64,000 bases of DNA from contig NZ_JARXXP010000017.1 of NCBI RefSeq assembly GCF_029893965.1, forward strand, positions 90,562-154,561, written 5' to 3'. This stretch comes from Paenibacillus sp. PastM-3 (GTDB lineage: Bacteria > Bacillota > Bacilli > Paenibacillales > Paenibacillaceae). The position numbers were made by a program, and so were the translations under genes. Positions 25,735 through 33,456 of this stretch are shown piece after piece. Under the pieces are notes generated by a model. The model was given only the letters and a program-made list of their open reading frames with translations. It made no database searches and had not been told where the DNA came from. The stretch's first letter is position 1. Every line of letters begins with the position of its first letter.

Positions 25735-25770
25735 CAAAAAAGCCGCCAGGAAGACAAGCTCCACGGCGGC
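25735..25770 (-). terminator. Riboswitch expression-platform terminator
   Basis: On the minus strand GCCGCC, an 17-base loop, GGCGGC, then a run of seven T. It directly follows the c-di-GMP aptamer and lies 69 bp before the LPXTG gene start. Confidence 0.85.
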
Positions 25771-25850
25771 CGGACGATCATAGCCCTCTCTCAAAGGCTG
25801 TAGACTCCTGACTTTGCGTCCCGCACTTTCGCGCGGTTTGCGATTATACA
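25771..25850 (-). promoter_or_regulatory. Cyclic-di-GMP-I (GEMM-I) riboswitch aptamer
   Basis: Read on the minus strand the leader has CGCAAACC, a short stem closed by GCGAAAGT (the GAAA tetraloop that docks in this class), then GGGACGCAAAG, the most conserved GEMM-I block, and a second helix with CTACAGCC/GGCTATGATCG. A terminator follows at once, so c-di-GMP should decide read-through into the LPXTG surface protein gene. Whether ligand turns it on or off cannot be read by eye. Confidence 0.85.
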
Positions 25851-25853
25851 TGA

Positions 25854-26174
25854 GAAGGTATGTAATTAATAATAGAGTAAATAGTCTATGACATTTGTTA
25901 CTTTAGAACTAAACTTAGTGTATTCCCTGATCCTCTGTATTGTCAATCTATTCCTTATAATATTTTGCCAATAACATTAGGATTTTTTCAAAAAAGAGCC
26001 TGTAAGGCGGATTATATGCAGCAGAGCTCTATAATTCTATTTATTGTCCAACTAATCCTCTCTTATACTCAGGAATACTCGTATTCATTTAATTAAAATT
26101 GCTGTATTTAAAATGTTTTATTATAGTAGATTTGAACTACTTATTATTGAAATTATTATATTCCCGATTCAAGT
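25854..26174. other. AT-rich gap with no gene seen
   Basis: About 320 bp of AT-rich sequence upstream of the riboswitch and downstream of a small gene's terminator. I see no ORF with a ribosome site and no further RNA motif. Confidence 0.5.
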
Positions 26175-26212
26175 AAAAAAGACTCCCCGCGGATCACTCC
26201 GCAGACAGTCTT
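26175..26212 (-). terminator. Terminator of the 32-residue gene
   Basis: AAGACT and AGTCTT with inner GCGGA/TCCGC form a stem followed on the minus strand by a T-run (plus-strand A tract 26175-26180), 23 bp after the small gene's stop. Confidence 0.75.
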
Positions 26213-26234
26213 CGTTCTTTGCATGGGTTTACTA

Positions 26235-26333
26235 TTATAACAGCTGCAGCCAGCCGATCATTGACATCCAGAGCGGAACACTTAAAAACAGGCCAAACAC
26301 CAGACCGCGGCGGAGACTTCCTTCGTGATTCAT
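26235..26333 (-). CDS. Small single-helix membrane protein (32 aa)
   Basis: A very short gene: the ATG at 26333 has a perfect AGGAGG 6 nt upstream, and the 32 residues begin MNHEGSLRRGLVFG and continue as one membrane helix ending GWLQLL. Three tandem ATGs make the exact start ambiguous by up to two residues. It has its own terminator downstream and an FNR/CRP-type palindrome 80 bp upstream, so it looks like an independently regulated unit. Not recognised. Confidence 0.65.
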   Translation of the reverse strand: MNHEGSLRRGLVFGLFLSVPLWMSMIGWLQLL

Positions 26334-26411
26334 CATCATCCTCCTTTTTAAACTGCATTATTCTCATCCCTAGTATTTCAAATTCAATATAAAACAATTC
26401 TAAATATTTTA

Positions 26412-26429
26412 TTGTGAAAAACATCACAT
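26412..26429. promoter_or_regulatory. Perfect FNR/CRP-type palindrome
   Basis: TTGTGA-AAAACA-TCACAT: both half-sites match TGTGA-N6-TCACA exactly. It is the best copy in the window, 79-96 bp before the start of the 32-residue membrane protein. It also resembles a Rex site on its left half. Confidence 0.6.
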
Positions 26430-26463
26430 TTTTGCCGGAATTTAAAAATATTATGCAGCAAAC

Positions 26464-26495
26464 AAAAAGGCCTTGCCATGGGAGTTGGCAAGACC
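26464..26495 (-). terminator. Terminator after the 46-residue gene
   Basis: AGGCCTTGCCA and TGGCAAGACCT pair with one bulge; the minus-strand 3' side continues into a T-run (plus-strand AAAAA 26464-26468). Confidence 0.75.
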
Positions 26496-26581
26496 TGCAG
26501 GGTACCATATAACACTGGGGGGTGTCTGGTATATTCACTATAAAGGATCTACCTGAAAATAAGCTGATAGCAAGCTAAAAA

Positions 26582-26722
26582 TTACATTAAAATGGTCCAG
26601 CAGCCCAAAGTGCCGATCACTACGACCAGCGCTACAGGATAAAGAATTTTCCGGCTCACCTTATCTCTGAAGGTAAAAAACAGACAAAGCATACATAGCC
26701 ACGCAATAAGGAGACTGCCCAT
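26582..26722 (-). CDS. Small two-helix membrane protein (46 aa)
   Basis: The ORF runs from ATG 26722 to TAA 26582. The product has helix MGSLLIAWLCMLCLFF, a short basic loop RDKVSRK, and a second helix ILYPVALVVVIGTLGCW. An in-frame stop two codons upstream fixes this as the first ATG. AAGGAG lies 14 nt away, which is long; AGGAA is closer. A good terminator follows. Not recognised; existence is likelier than not. Confidence 0.5.
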   Translation of the reverse strand: MGSLLIAWLCMLCLFFTFRDKVSRKILYPVALVVVIGTLGCWTILM

Positions 26723-27024
26723 TTCCTATGCATACGCTCCTTCCTGTCCTCTGATCTATATTAAGAAGATACCCGCCGGGCACCCGATACATACCATTTT
26801 ATACGGCAAAATTTTTCTCCTATATATTTTTCTCCTATATATTTTTCTCCTATATATTTTTCTCCTATATATAGAAGAAAAGCGCGGCAGCCGGTAAAAT
26901 CCGGAACACCGCGGCATCAATTGTTGTAGTTCCAGCCTGTGCTTGCATAAGTACGGTCTCTCGCTCCCTTACTAATATAAAGCAAACTGCTGATTTGTCA
27001 AATGGAACAGCTTCCCGGTGACTC
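26723..27024. other. 302-bp gap holding a 15-bp tandem repeat, otherwise nothing seen
   Basis: Upstream part of the 46-residue gene, then a short tandem repeat, then about 150 bp before the esterase stop codon without a recognisable feature. Confidence 0.5.
26810..26870. repeat. 15-bp tandem repeat, three full copies and partial ends
   Basis: The unit TATATATTTTTCTCC is repeated head to tail from 26821, preceded by a partial copy (26810-26820) and followed by one. Non-coding. Confidence 0.9.
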
Positions 27025-28632
27025 TCAGATGCACAGCTCAGCACCTTCAGCTGCAAAAACAAAACGCAGCATCGGACTGAACAGCGGCTGCAGCACAGAC
27101 ATATGCCCTTCGCCCTGGAATTCCTTATAGGACAGCCGGCTGAGCCCGCTGCCGTTATATGGGACCAGCCGCTCATGGAAGGCCCTGGCATTCTCCAGCA
27201 TACCGGTCTCCTCCGAGCCGATGCCGATCATCAGCGAGCAGGCAAGCTCCCCGCTGCGCAGCTTGTCCTCCAGCTCCGGCAGCATATCGAACAGCACCCT
27301 GCCCTTCCACCAGAGGGACGGGCTGCCTGCGATATAAGTGCTGAACAGCCGGCTGCGGCGGATCAGCGTATACAGGGCGAAGAACCCGCCCAGTGAATGT
27401 CCGAACAGCGCCGCCCTGGAGTGATCCGCGCGGTATCTGCGGCGGATCAGCGGCATCAGCTCCAGCTCGATAAAATCGAGAAAGGCATCCGCCCCGCCGT
27501 TCACCGGCCAGGGTGAGCCGTCCGGACGCAGACCCTGCTGTACATCCGGCACAGTAAGATCCCGGAAGCGCCGCTCGGCCACAAACGGCCCGTCTGCCGG
27601 ATAACCGATGGAGATTACCATACCGGACGGAAGCCCCCGCGGATGCCGGGTCTGCAGCCGCATCGCATCGTTCAGGGAAGCGAAGTAGGCATTGCCGTCG
27701 ACGGTGTACAGCACCGGGTAACCCTCCGGCGGCGGGGGCTTCAGCGGGATATGGACAAAGATCCGGTAAGTCAGGCCGTTATATAGGGAGGTCATGTCCC
27801 ACACCTCTGTCCCCGGCAGAGCACATGCACTGACCGGTGAGATCAGCTCCCCTCCGGCACTATTCCCCTTCACTCCGCCGCCTGTCTGCTGTTCATCGGC
27901 TGCTCCGTACAGCCACTGCAGCGCTTCGGGAAACTGCGCCGACATAGAGGCAAGGTCATGGGCAGCCCCGTCGGCAATCGAGAGCCGCAGCCGCTGCTCA
28001 TCAGCCAGCTGCCCCCTCAGGTTGCGGTACAGCTGCAATGTGCTGGGCACGGCATGCCGCTGGATATTCTGCTTATATACGCCCTCACGGTTGCCTACAG
28101 AGAAATACAGCCTCTGCCCCCGGTCAGGCAGCGGGTTAGCTTCCGTGTAGCCAAGCATCCCTTCATACCATATTGAAGGTGACAGCAGCCCGAACCGCCC
28201 GAAGGCATCGGGCCGGCGGTAAGCGGCCAGCAGCGTCACCAGGCCGCCCAGCGAATAACCGATCAGCCCGGTGTTGTCCGGTTCCGGGGCCGTCCGCAGG
28301 ACAGAATCAATGTAAGGCTTGATGCCATCGGCGATTTCATCGAGATAGGCAGACCCGCGGCCGCCGAAGGCCGGCCTGCCCTCTGTTGCAGCAGACTCAG
28401 GCCAGGGTGTATAATCATCATTTCGGGAAGGGCTGCTGATCCCGACGACGATCAGCTCGGCCAGCAGCCCCTCCCGGAACAGCCTGTACATATAATTCAA
28501 GGTATTCATCATTAAGGTTGCGCCGTCATGCAGATATACTGCAGGATAACGCTTTTGGGATAACGCATAGGAAGGGGGCAGGAACACCGTCAGCCGGCGC
28601 CCCTGCCAGTCCAGTTCTTGCACTTCAAACAT
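27025..28632 (-). CDS. Tandem-fused esterase with two PF00756-type domains
   Basis: A 535-residue protein made of two complete alpha/beta-hydrolase esterase domains of the enterochelin-esterase/esterase D type. Domain 1 (about 1-245): YPAVYLHDGATL, nucleophile GYSLGG, SPSIWYEG, and a final HD. Domain 2 (about 270-535): YPVLYTVDGNAYF, GHSLGG, SPSLWWKG, and His in FQGEGHMSV. Both nucleophile elbows are intact. Related single-domain enzymes (BesA, IroE, Fes) hydrolyse siderophore esters; SPSLWW and EGHxS are shared with that group. No siderophore gene is nearby and there is no signal peptide. Substrate unproven; the duplication within one chain is unusual. Confidence 0.85.
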   Translation of the reverse strand: MFEVQELDWQGRRLTVFLPPSYALSQKRYPAVYLHDGATLMMNTLNYMYRLFREGLLAELIVVGISSPSRNDDYTPWPESAATEGRPAFGGRGSAYLDEIADGIKPYIDSVLRTAPEPDNTGLIGYSLGGLVTLLAAYRRPDAFGRFGLLSPSIWYEGMLGYTEANPLPDRGQRLYFSVGNREGVYKQNIQRHAVPSTLQLYRNLRGQLADEQRLRLSIADGAAHDLASMSAQFPEALQWLYGAADEQQTGGGVKGNSAGGELISPVSACALPGTEVWDMTSLYNGLTYRIFVHIPLKPPPPEGYPVLYTVDGNAYFASLNDAMRLQTRHPRGLPSGMVISIGYPADGPFVAERRFRDLTVPDVQQGLRPDGSPWPVNGGADAFLDFIELELMPLIRRRYRADHSRAALFGHSLGGFFALYTLIRRSRLFSTYIAGSPSLWWKGRVLFDMLPELEDKLRSGELACSLMIGIGSEETGMLENARAFHERLVPYNGSGLSRLSYKEFQGEGHMSVLQPLFSPMLRFVFAAEGAELCI

Positions 28633-28885
28633 CGGGCCTTCATCCTCTCATCCTTTATCTCTCGCGGTTTCTTTCGTTATTATGAAAGCTTTTGATTCCT
28701 TGTACCATAGACGGAGGACGGAACAGGCATGGATTTTTGGGTGCCGGGTACGTAAGGCCTCTTTTCGGCACGGCTCAGACTATATTAAAAATTAGAATAA
28801 AATTTTAGAGAACAGATTGCAGGCGGGGCCTGGCCTGACCGTTTTTGAAGGGCTTTCAGAGGGTCTCCGGAGGCCTCCTGATCTA
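28633..28885. other. Gap upstream of divergent esterase and nrdI genes
   Basis: Contains the esterase leader. Apart from the nrd promoter that follows at 28886 I see no specific element. Confidence 0.5.
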
Positions 28886-28938
28886 TTGACATTTCAATAT
28901 CTGGTAGTAAAATGATTGAAGTCACCTAAATGTAGTGT
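28886..28938 (+). promoter_or_regulatory. nrdIEF promoter with tandem NrdR boxes
   Basis: -35 TTGACA (28886-28891), 16-bp spacer, -10 TAAAAT (28908-28913). The spacer is itself NrdR box 1 (28892-28907, core CAATATCTGG); box 2 lies at 28923-28938 (CACCTAAATGTAGTGT). The boxes start 31 bp apart, the three-turn spacing typical of NrdR operator pairs. NrdR represses ribonucleotide reductase genes when dATP is high. Confidence 0.85.
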
Positions 28939-29030
28939 ATATAGTAGTTGAACTTATAAATCTAGCGGATTGCCCGAATACCATTATCAAAGGTTAAATT
29001 GAGTCATTGTTATAGGAGGTTAGAGCGACT

Positions 29031-29390
29031 ATGCTGATTGCTTACGATTCCAAAACCGGCAATGTCAGACGTTTTATCAACAAGCTGAAGCTGCCTGCTG
29101 TACAAATCGAAGAGCATATGACGATCGACGAGCCTTACGTGCTTGTTACATACACCACCGGATTTGGACAGATCCCAGAGAAGGTGTCCTCTTTTTTGGA
29201 GAGGAACCATTCCAGGCTGAAAGGCATTGCCGCCAGCGGCAACAAAAACTGGGGTGAGCTGTACGCCCATAGCGCAGACCTGATTGCAGAACGCTATAAT
29301 GTGCCGGTAGTCGGCAAATTCGAGCTGTCAGGGACTTTTGGCGATGTGGAGCGCATTAAACAGGAGGTGAACCGGGTTGCGGCATATTGA
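29031..29390 (+). CDS. nrdI: Class Ib ribonucleotide reductase flavodoxin NrdI
   Basis: A 119-residue flavodoxin-like protein that supplies superoxide to assemble the dimanganese-tyrosyl radical of NrdF. The FMN phosphate loop is YDSKTGNVRRF (about 5-15), followed by the flavin-contact segments TYTTGFGQIP and AASGNKNWG. AGGAGG lies upstream of the ATG. It overlaps nrdE by 14 bp. Confidence 0.95.
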   Translation: MLIAYDSKTGNVRRFINKLKLPAVQIEEHMTIDEPYVLVTYTTGFGQIPEKVSSFLERNHSRLKGIAASGNKNWGELYAHSADLIAERYNVPVVGKFELSGTFGDVERIKQEVNRVAAY

Positions 29391-31461
29391 ATTGAATAAC
29401 ATGTTGATGAAGAGAGACGAGACCGGATTTTTCCAGCTCGATAAAGACCAGGAAGCTGTAGCGGAGTTCATGCGTGATGTGGAGCGCCGCAGCCTGACCT
29501 TTACAAGCACCAAAGCCAAGATTGATTATATGATCGCCAATGACTATTACGAGGACCTGTATGACCGTTACAGCGCAGCTGAGATGGAGGATGTCTACCG
29601 GATCGCCCATGAATATGATTTCCGTTTTCCTTCCTATATGGCGGCTTCCAAGTTCTATACAGACTATGCCGTCAAAACCAATGACCGCAAGCAGTACCTC
29701 GAGCATTATCCGGACCGTGTAGCGGTAGTAGCCCTGCACCTGGGACGCGGAAACGTTGAAACGGCCCGCACTCTGGCACGTTCGATGATGGAACAGCGCC
29801 TGCAGCCGGCCACCCCAACCTTCCTCAATGCCGGCAAAAGCCGCCGCGGCGAGATGGTTTCCTGCTTCCTGCTGGAGATGGATGACTCGCTTAACTCGAT
29901 CAACTATGTGCTGAACACCTGTATGCAGCTGTCCAAAATCGGCGGCGGCGTTGCGGTCAATCTGTCCAAGCTGCGCGCGCGCGGCGAGACGATCAAAGGT
30001 GTAGAGGATGCAGCTAAAGGCATCATGCCTGTCCTGAAGCTGATGGAAGACGGCTTCTCCTATGCTGACCAGATGGGCCAGCGCAAGGGCTCCGGTGCGG
30101 CTTACTATAATATTTTCGGCTGGGACGTGCTTGAATTCCTCGACAGCAAAAAGATCAACGCCGACGAGCGGACACGCCTGAAGACGTTGTCCATCGGTCT
30201 GATCGTGCCAAACCGCTTCTACAAGTTGGCACAGGATAATCAGCCGCTGTATGTATTTGCACCTTACACGGTTTTCCAGGCCTACGGCACCCATCTGGAT
30301 GACATGGATCTCGACGAAATGTACGACATCCTGCTCGCTGATCCGCGCGTGAAGAAAAAGGTTGCCATGAGCGCACGCGACATGCTGACCAAAATTGCTA
30401 TGATCCAGCTCGAATCGGGCTATCCCTATATTATGAACAAGAGCAATGCCAATAACGCTCACGCCCTGAAGAACGTCGGCCAGGTCAAAATGTCCAACCT
30501 GTGCACTGAGATCTTCCAGCTGCAGGAGACTTCCGAGATTAACGACTACGGCCAGGAAGACGCGATCCGCCGCGATATCAGCTGCAACCTGGCTTCCCTG
30601 AACATCGTGAACGTGATGCAGCACGGCAAAATCCGTGAATCTGTTCATGAGGGCATGCTCGCCCTGACTGCAGTCAGCGACATGACCACGGTGTCCAATG
30701 CTCCGGGCGTAGCCAAAGCGAACAAGGAGATGCACTCCGTCGGCCTTGGCGTCATGAACCTGCACGGTTACCTGGCCAAGAACAAGATCTCATATGAAAG
30801 CGAGCAGGCCCGCGACTTTGCCCGCACATTCTTCATGACAATGAACTACCACTCGATTGAAAAGAGTATGGAAATCGCTGCTGAAACCGGCGAGACGTTC
30901 TACGGCTTCGCAGAGTCCGATTATGCGACAGGGGTTTATTTTGACCGCTACGTATCTACCAATTATCAGCCGGTTACGGCAAGAGTACAGGAGCTGTTCG
31001 CAGGCATCTACATTCCTACCCAGGAAGACTGGAAGCAGCTGCGTGAAGCTGTTAAGAAAAACGGCCTGTACCATGCCTACCGTCTGGCGATCGCTCCAAC
31101 TGCAAGCATCTCGTATATCCAGAATGCCACATCCAGCGTAATGCCGATTGTGGAGCAGATCGAGACCCGTACCTATGCCAACTCGACTACCTATTATCCG
31201 ATGCCTTATCTGCAGCCGGACAATGTGTTCTACTATAAATCCGCTTATCAGATGGACCAGTTCAAGGTGATTGACCTGATTGCGGAAATTCAGCCCCATA
31301 TCGACCAGGGTATCTCGACTGTCCTGCACGTGAACAGTGATGTTACGACCCGTGAGCTGGCCCGCTGCTACCTGTATGCTGCACACAAAGGCCTGAAGTC
31401 GCTGTATTACACACGCACCAAAAAGCTGTCCGTCGAGGAATGCCTGACCTGCTCGATTTAA
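29377..31461 (+). CDS. nrdE: Class Ib ribonucleotide reductase large subunit NrdE
   Basis: A 694-residue alpha subunit that reduces ribonucleoside diphosphates. ATPTFLNAGKSRRGEM..SCFLLEM carries the active-site Cys pair partner, NLCTEIFQ the substrate-binding Asn-Cys-Glu region, and the C-terminus ends ECLTCSI, the CxxC tail reduced by NrdH/thioredoxin. There is no N-terminal ATP cone, as usual for class Ib. Translation starts at TTG 29377, 9 nt after AGGAGG, inside nrdI. No nrdH gene is in the operon. Confidence 0.96.
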   Translation: MRHIELNNMLMKRDETGFFQLDKDQEAVAEFMRDVERRSLTFTSTKAKIDYMIANDYYEDLYDRYSAAEMEDVYRIAHEYDFRFPSYMAASKFYTDYAVKTNDRKQYLEHYPDRVAVVALHLGRGNVETARTLARSMMEQRLQPATPTFLNAGKSRRGEMVSCFLLEMDDSLNSINYVLNTCMQLSKIGGGVAVNLSKLRARGETIKGVEDAAKGIMPVLKLMEDGFSYADQMGQRKGSGAAYYNIFGWDVLEFLDSKKINADERTRLKTLSIGLIVPNRFYKLAQDNQPLYVFAPYTVFQAYGTHLDDMDLDEMYDILLADPRVKKKVAMSARDMLTKIAMIQLESGYPYIMNKSNANNAHALKNVGQVKMSNLCTEIFQLQETSEINDYGQEDAIRRDISCNLASLNIVNVMQHGKIRESVHEGMLALTAVSDMTTVSNAPGVAKANKEMHSVGLGVMNLHGYLAKNKISYESEQARDFARTFFMTMNYHSIEKSMEIAAETGETFYGFAESDYATGVYFDRYVSTNYQPVTARVQELFAGIYIPTQEDWKQLREAVKKNGLYHAYRLAIAPTASISYIQNATSSVMPIVEQIETRTYANSTTYYPMPYLQPDNVFYYKSAYQMDQFKVIDLIAEIQPHIDQGISTVLHVNSDVTTRELARCYLYAAHKGLKSLYYTRTKKLSVEECLTCSI

Positions 31462-31498
31462 AGGCCCGTACGGCTACAGAAAGGGAGATTAGACCATT

Positions 31499-32458
31499 AT
31501 GAGCGCAATTCAAGCCGTGAACTGGAACCGACCCGACGACGACTTCTCGCTGATGTTCTGGAACCAGAATATTATGCAGTTCTGGACCGACGACGAAATT
31601 CCATTATCCGATGACAAAATGTCCTGGCTGACGCTGAGCGACACCGAAAAGGACTCCTATATGAAGGTGCTGGGCGGGCTCACCCTGCTCGACACCGTGC
31701 AAGGCGGCGTAGGGATGCCGCAGATTATGGAGCATGTGGACGGCCTGCAGCGCAAGGCGGTGCTCGGCTTCATGGGGATGATGGAGCAGATTCACGCGAA
31801 GTCCTACAGCAGCATCTTTACGACGCTGGCTTCCACTGAGGAGATCGACGGGATCTTCCGCTGGGTGGAGGACAACACGTTCCTGCAGTTCAAGGCCCAG
31901 ACCATTTCCGAGTATTACAAAAAAATCGAAACTCCCAAGGACCTCTACCTGGCGATGGCGGCTTCCGTCCTGCTGGAGAGCTATCTGTTCTACAGCGGCT
32001 TCTTCTACCCGCTCTACCTGGCCGGCCAGGGCAAAATGACCTGCAGCGGCGAGATCATCGACCTGATCCTGCGCGACGAGAGCATCCACGGCGTATATGT
32101 CGGCGTGCTGGCCCAGGAGATTTTCGAGGAGCTGTCCGAGGACGACCAGCGTGACGTGTACCAGACACTCGTAGGCCTTCTGCGCCTGCTGCATGCGAAC
32201 GAGGAGCAATACACTGAGCAGATTTATGCGCCAATCGGGCTTGTGGAGGAAGTGAAGGCCTTCCTGCGTTACAACGCCAACAAAGCGATGATGAACCTGG
32301 GCCATGACCCGCTTTTTGGCGAGGAAGAGATTAACCCGATCGTCCAGAACGGGATCAGCACCCACACCAAGCAGCATGACTTTTTCTCCAAAAAAGGCAA
32401 CGGCTACGTCCGTGCGCTGAACGTGGAGCCGCTGCGTGATGAGGACTTTAGTTTCTAA
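31499..32458 (+). CDS. nrdF: Class Ib ribonucleotide reductase small subunit NrdF
   Basis: A 319-residue beta subunit holding the dinuclear Mn/Fe centre and radical. EQIHAKSYSSIF places the radical tyrosine at about Y103; metal ligands are in the E/H motifs of that helix and in DESIHGVYVG. The C-terminal tail (LRDEDFSF) is the part that docks on NrdE. It lies 37 bp after nrdE and ends at a double terminator. Confidence 0.96.
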   Translation: MSAIQAVNWNRPDDDFSLMFWNQNIMQFWTDDEIPLSDDKMSWLTLSDTEKDSYMKVLGGLTLLDTVQGGVGMPQIMEHVDGLQRKAVLGFMGMMEQIHAKSYSSIFTTLASTEEIDGIFRWVEDNTFLQFKAQTISEYYKKIETPKDLYLAMAASVLLESYLFYSGFFYPLYLAGQGKMTCSGEIIDLILRDESIHGVYVGVLAQEIFEELSEDDQRDVYQTLVGLLRLLHANEEQYTEQIYAPIGLVEEVKAFLRYNANKAMMNLGHDPLFGEEEINPIVQNGISTHTKQHDFFSKKGNGYVRALNVEPLRDEDFSF

Positions 32459-32474
32459 CTTTTAGACATAGCAA

Positions 32475-32532
32475 AAAGGGGCGCACGCGCCCCTTTTTTT
32501 AATGCCGCCGGAGATTCCCGGCGGTTTTTTTG
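32475..32532 (+). terminator. Double terminator after nrdF
   Basis: AAAGGGGCG/CGCCCCTTTTTTT (about 32475-32500) is followed at once by GCCGCCGG/CCGGCGG with TTTTTTT (about 32503-32532). Confidence 0.93.
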
Positions 32533-32562
32533 TTGTGTGGAACTCCACATGTTCACCTAAAA

Positions 32563-32752
32563 TTTAAGTGGAAAATCGCCATCTAATTTATCAATAAACC
32601 CCACTTTCGGGAAACTAGATCGAAAAGTGCCACTTAATTTTATCGAAATTACCTCCAGCGCACCAGATTACCCTAAATTAATGCCCTTTTTCCAACTAAT
32701 GTTCTCGAATGCTGTAAATCACTAGAATTAAGTGGCTAAAATCCAACTATCT
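32563..32752. repeat. Dispersed intergenic repeat, copy 2
   Basis: Same head (TTAAGTGGAAAATCGCCATC) and tail (AAGTGGCTAAAATCCAACTA) as the 11.5-kb copy; the middle has diverged. It fills the gap between nrdF and the next small gene. Confidence 0.75.
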
Positions 32753-32833
32753 GCAAAAACGTAACCTCGCAGCGTCCCGATATGCAACTTCTTAATCACA
32801 GGATGCGTAAGATGACTAAAGGAGTTGGTAAAA

Positions 32834-33031
32834 ATGGTAATCTTCGCTACTCTTTTCGTGCTAATTGCGGTACTGAATATTTTCTTTCCGGCTGCAGGCT
32901 GGTACATGCGTTACGGCTGGATGGTAAAAGGGGAATCCGAGCCCAGTGATGCCTATCTCATGATGAGCAGAATCAGCAGTGTTATCGTGCTTATTATCTT
33001 TTTATTATTTTTATTACCAGCATTATTTTAG
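32834..33031 (+). CDS. Small two-helix membrane protein (DUF6199-like)
   Basis: A 65-residue protein: helix 1 VIFATLFVLIAVLNIFFPAA, an extracytoplasmic or loop segment WYMRYGWMVKGESEPSDAYL, and a C-terminal hydrophobic helix. The WxxxxGWMxKGExEPSDAxL pattern is that of a family of small Firmicute membrane proteins of unknown function. Start taken at ATG 32834, 9 nt after AAAGGAG; the TTG at 32825 is too close to the site. Confidence 0.75.
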   Translation: MVIFATLFVLIAVLNIFFPAAGWYMRYGWMVKGESEPSDAYLMMSRISSVIVLIIFLLFLLPALF

Positions 33032-33165
33032 GTTAGAAGGTTGGAAGGCATTCTCTTGTCGTAATCGTGTCATAACGTTTATGGCTTCCCCCAAATGGGC
33101 CCCCGCCCAGCTCTTTCGTTGGGCATTTGCATAGGATGAGGCATAACCAACTGGGAGGTAAGACC

Positions 33166-33402
33166 TTGAATAATTATCAGCCAATGTACACAATGCCCCA
33201 TGCCATTACTGTCTATCCTGTTGATCCGTTTGTCGTTGAAACCTTAATGTCCGTAAGGGGAAAGCAAGTAGTTCTGGAAACTACCCGCGGCGGAATCAGC
33301 GGCTGTGTGATGGATGTCAAGCCAGACCACGTTGTATTGGATACCAGGGGCAGAAAATTCTTTGTGCGCATTTGTGAGATTGTTTGGATTATGCCCGAAT
33401 GA
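33166..33402 (+). CDS. DUF2642 protein (YuzF-like)
   Basis: A 78-residue protein matching the length and layout of B. subtilis YuzF. The core HAITVYPVDPFVVETLMSVRG, VVLETTRGGISGCVMDVKPDHVVLD and FFVRICEIVWIMP is a small LSM/SH3-like beta barrel seen in spore-coat-associated families. Start is TTG 33166, 6 nt after GGGAGGT. Cellular role unknown. A terminator follows. Confidence 0.8.
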   Translation: MNNYQPMYTMPHAITVYPVDPFVVETLMSVRGKQVVLETTRGGISGCVMDVKPDHVVLDTRGRKFFVRICEIVWIMPE

Positions 33403-33413
33403 AATTCTTGAAT

Positions 33414-33442
33414 GAGCTGCTCTTGCAGCTCTTTTTCTTTTC
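33414..33442 (+). terminator. Terminator after the DUF2642 gene
   Basis: GAGCTGC-TCTT-GCAGCTC followed by TTTTTCTTTT. Confidence 0.93.
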
Positions 33443-33456
33443 TTTATAGTCGTATA

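Noticed and set aside
29356..30765. 469-codon minus-strand frame over nrdE (and similar over nrdD and serS)
   Set aside because: Antisense shadows of well-supported genes in GC-rich codon usage; no ribosome site or family resemblance.
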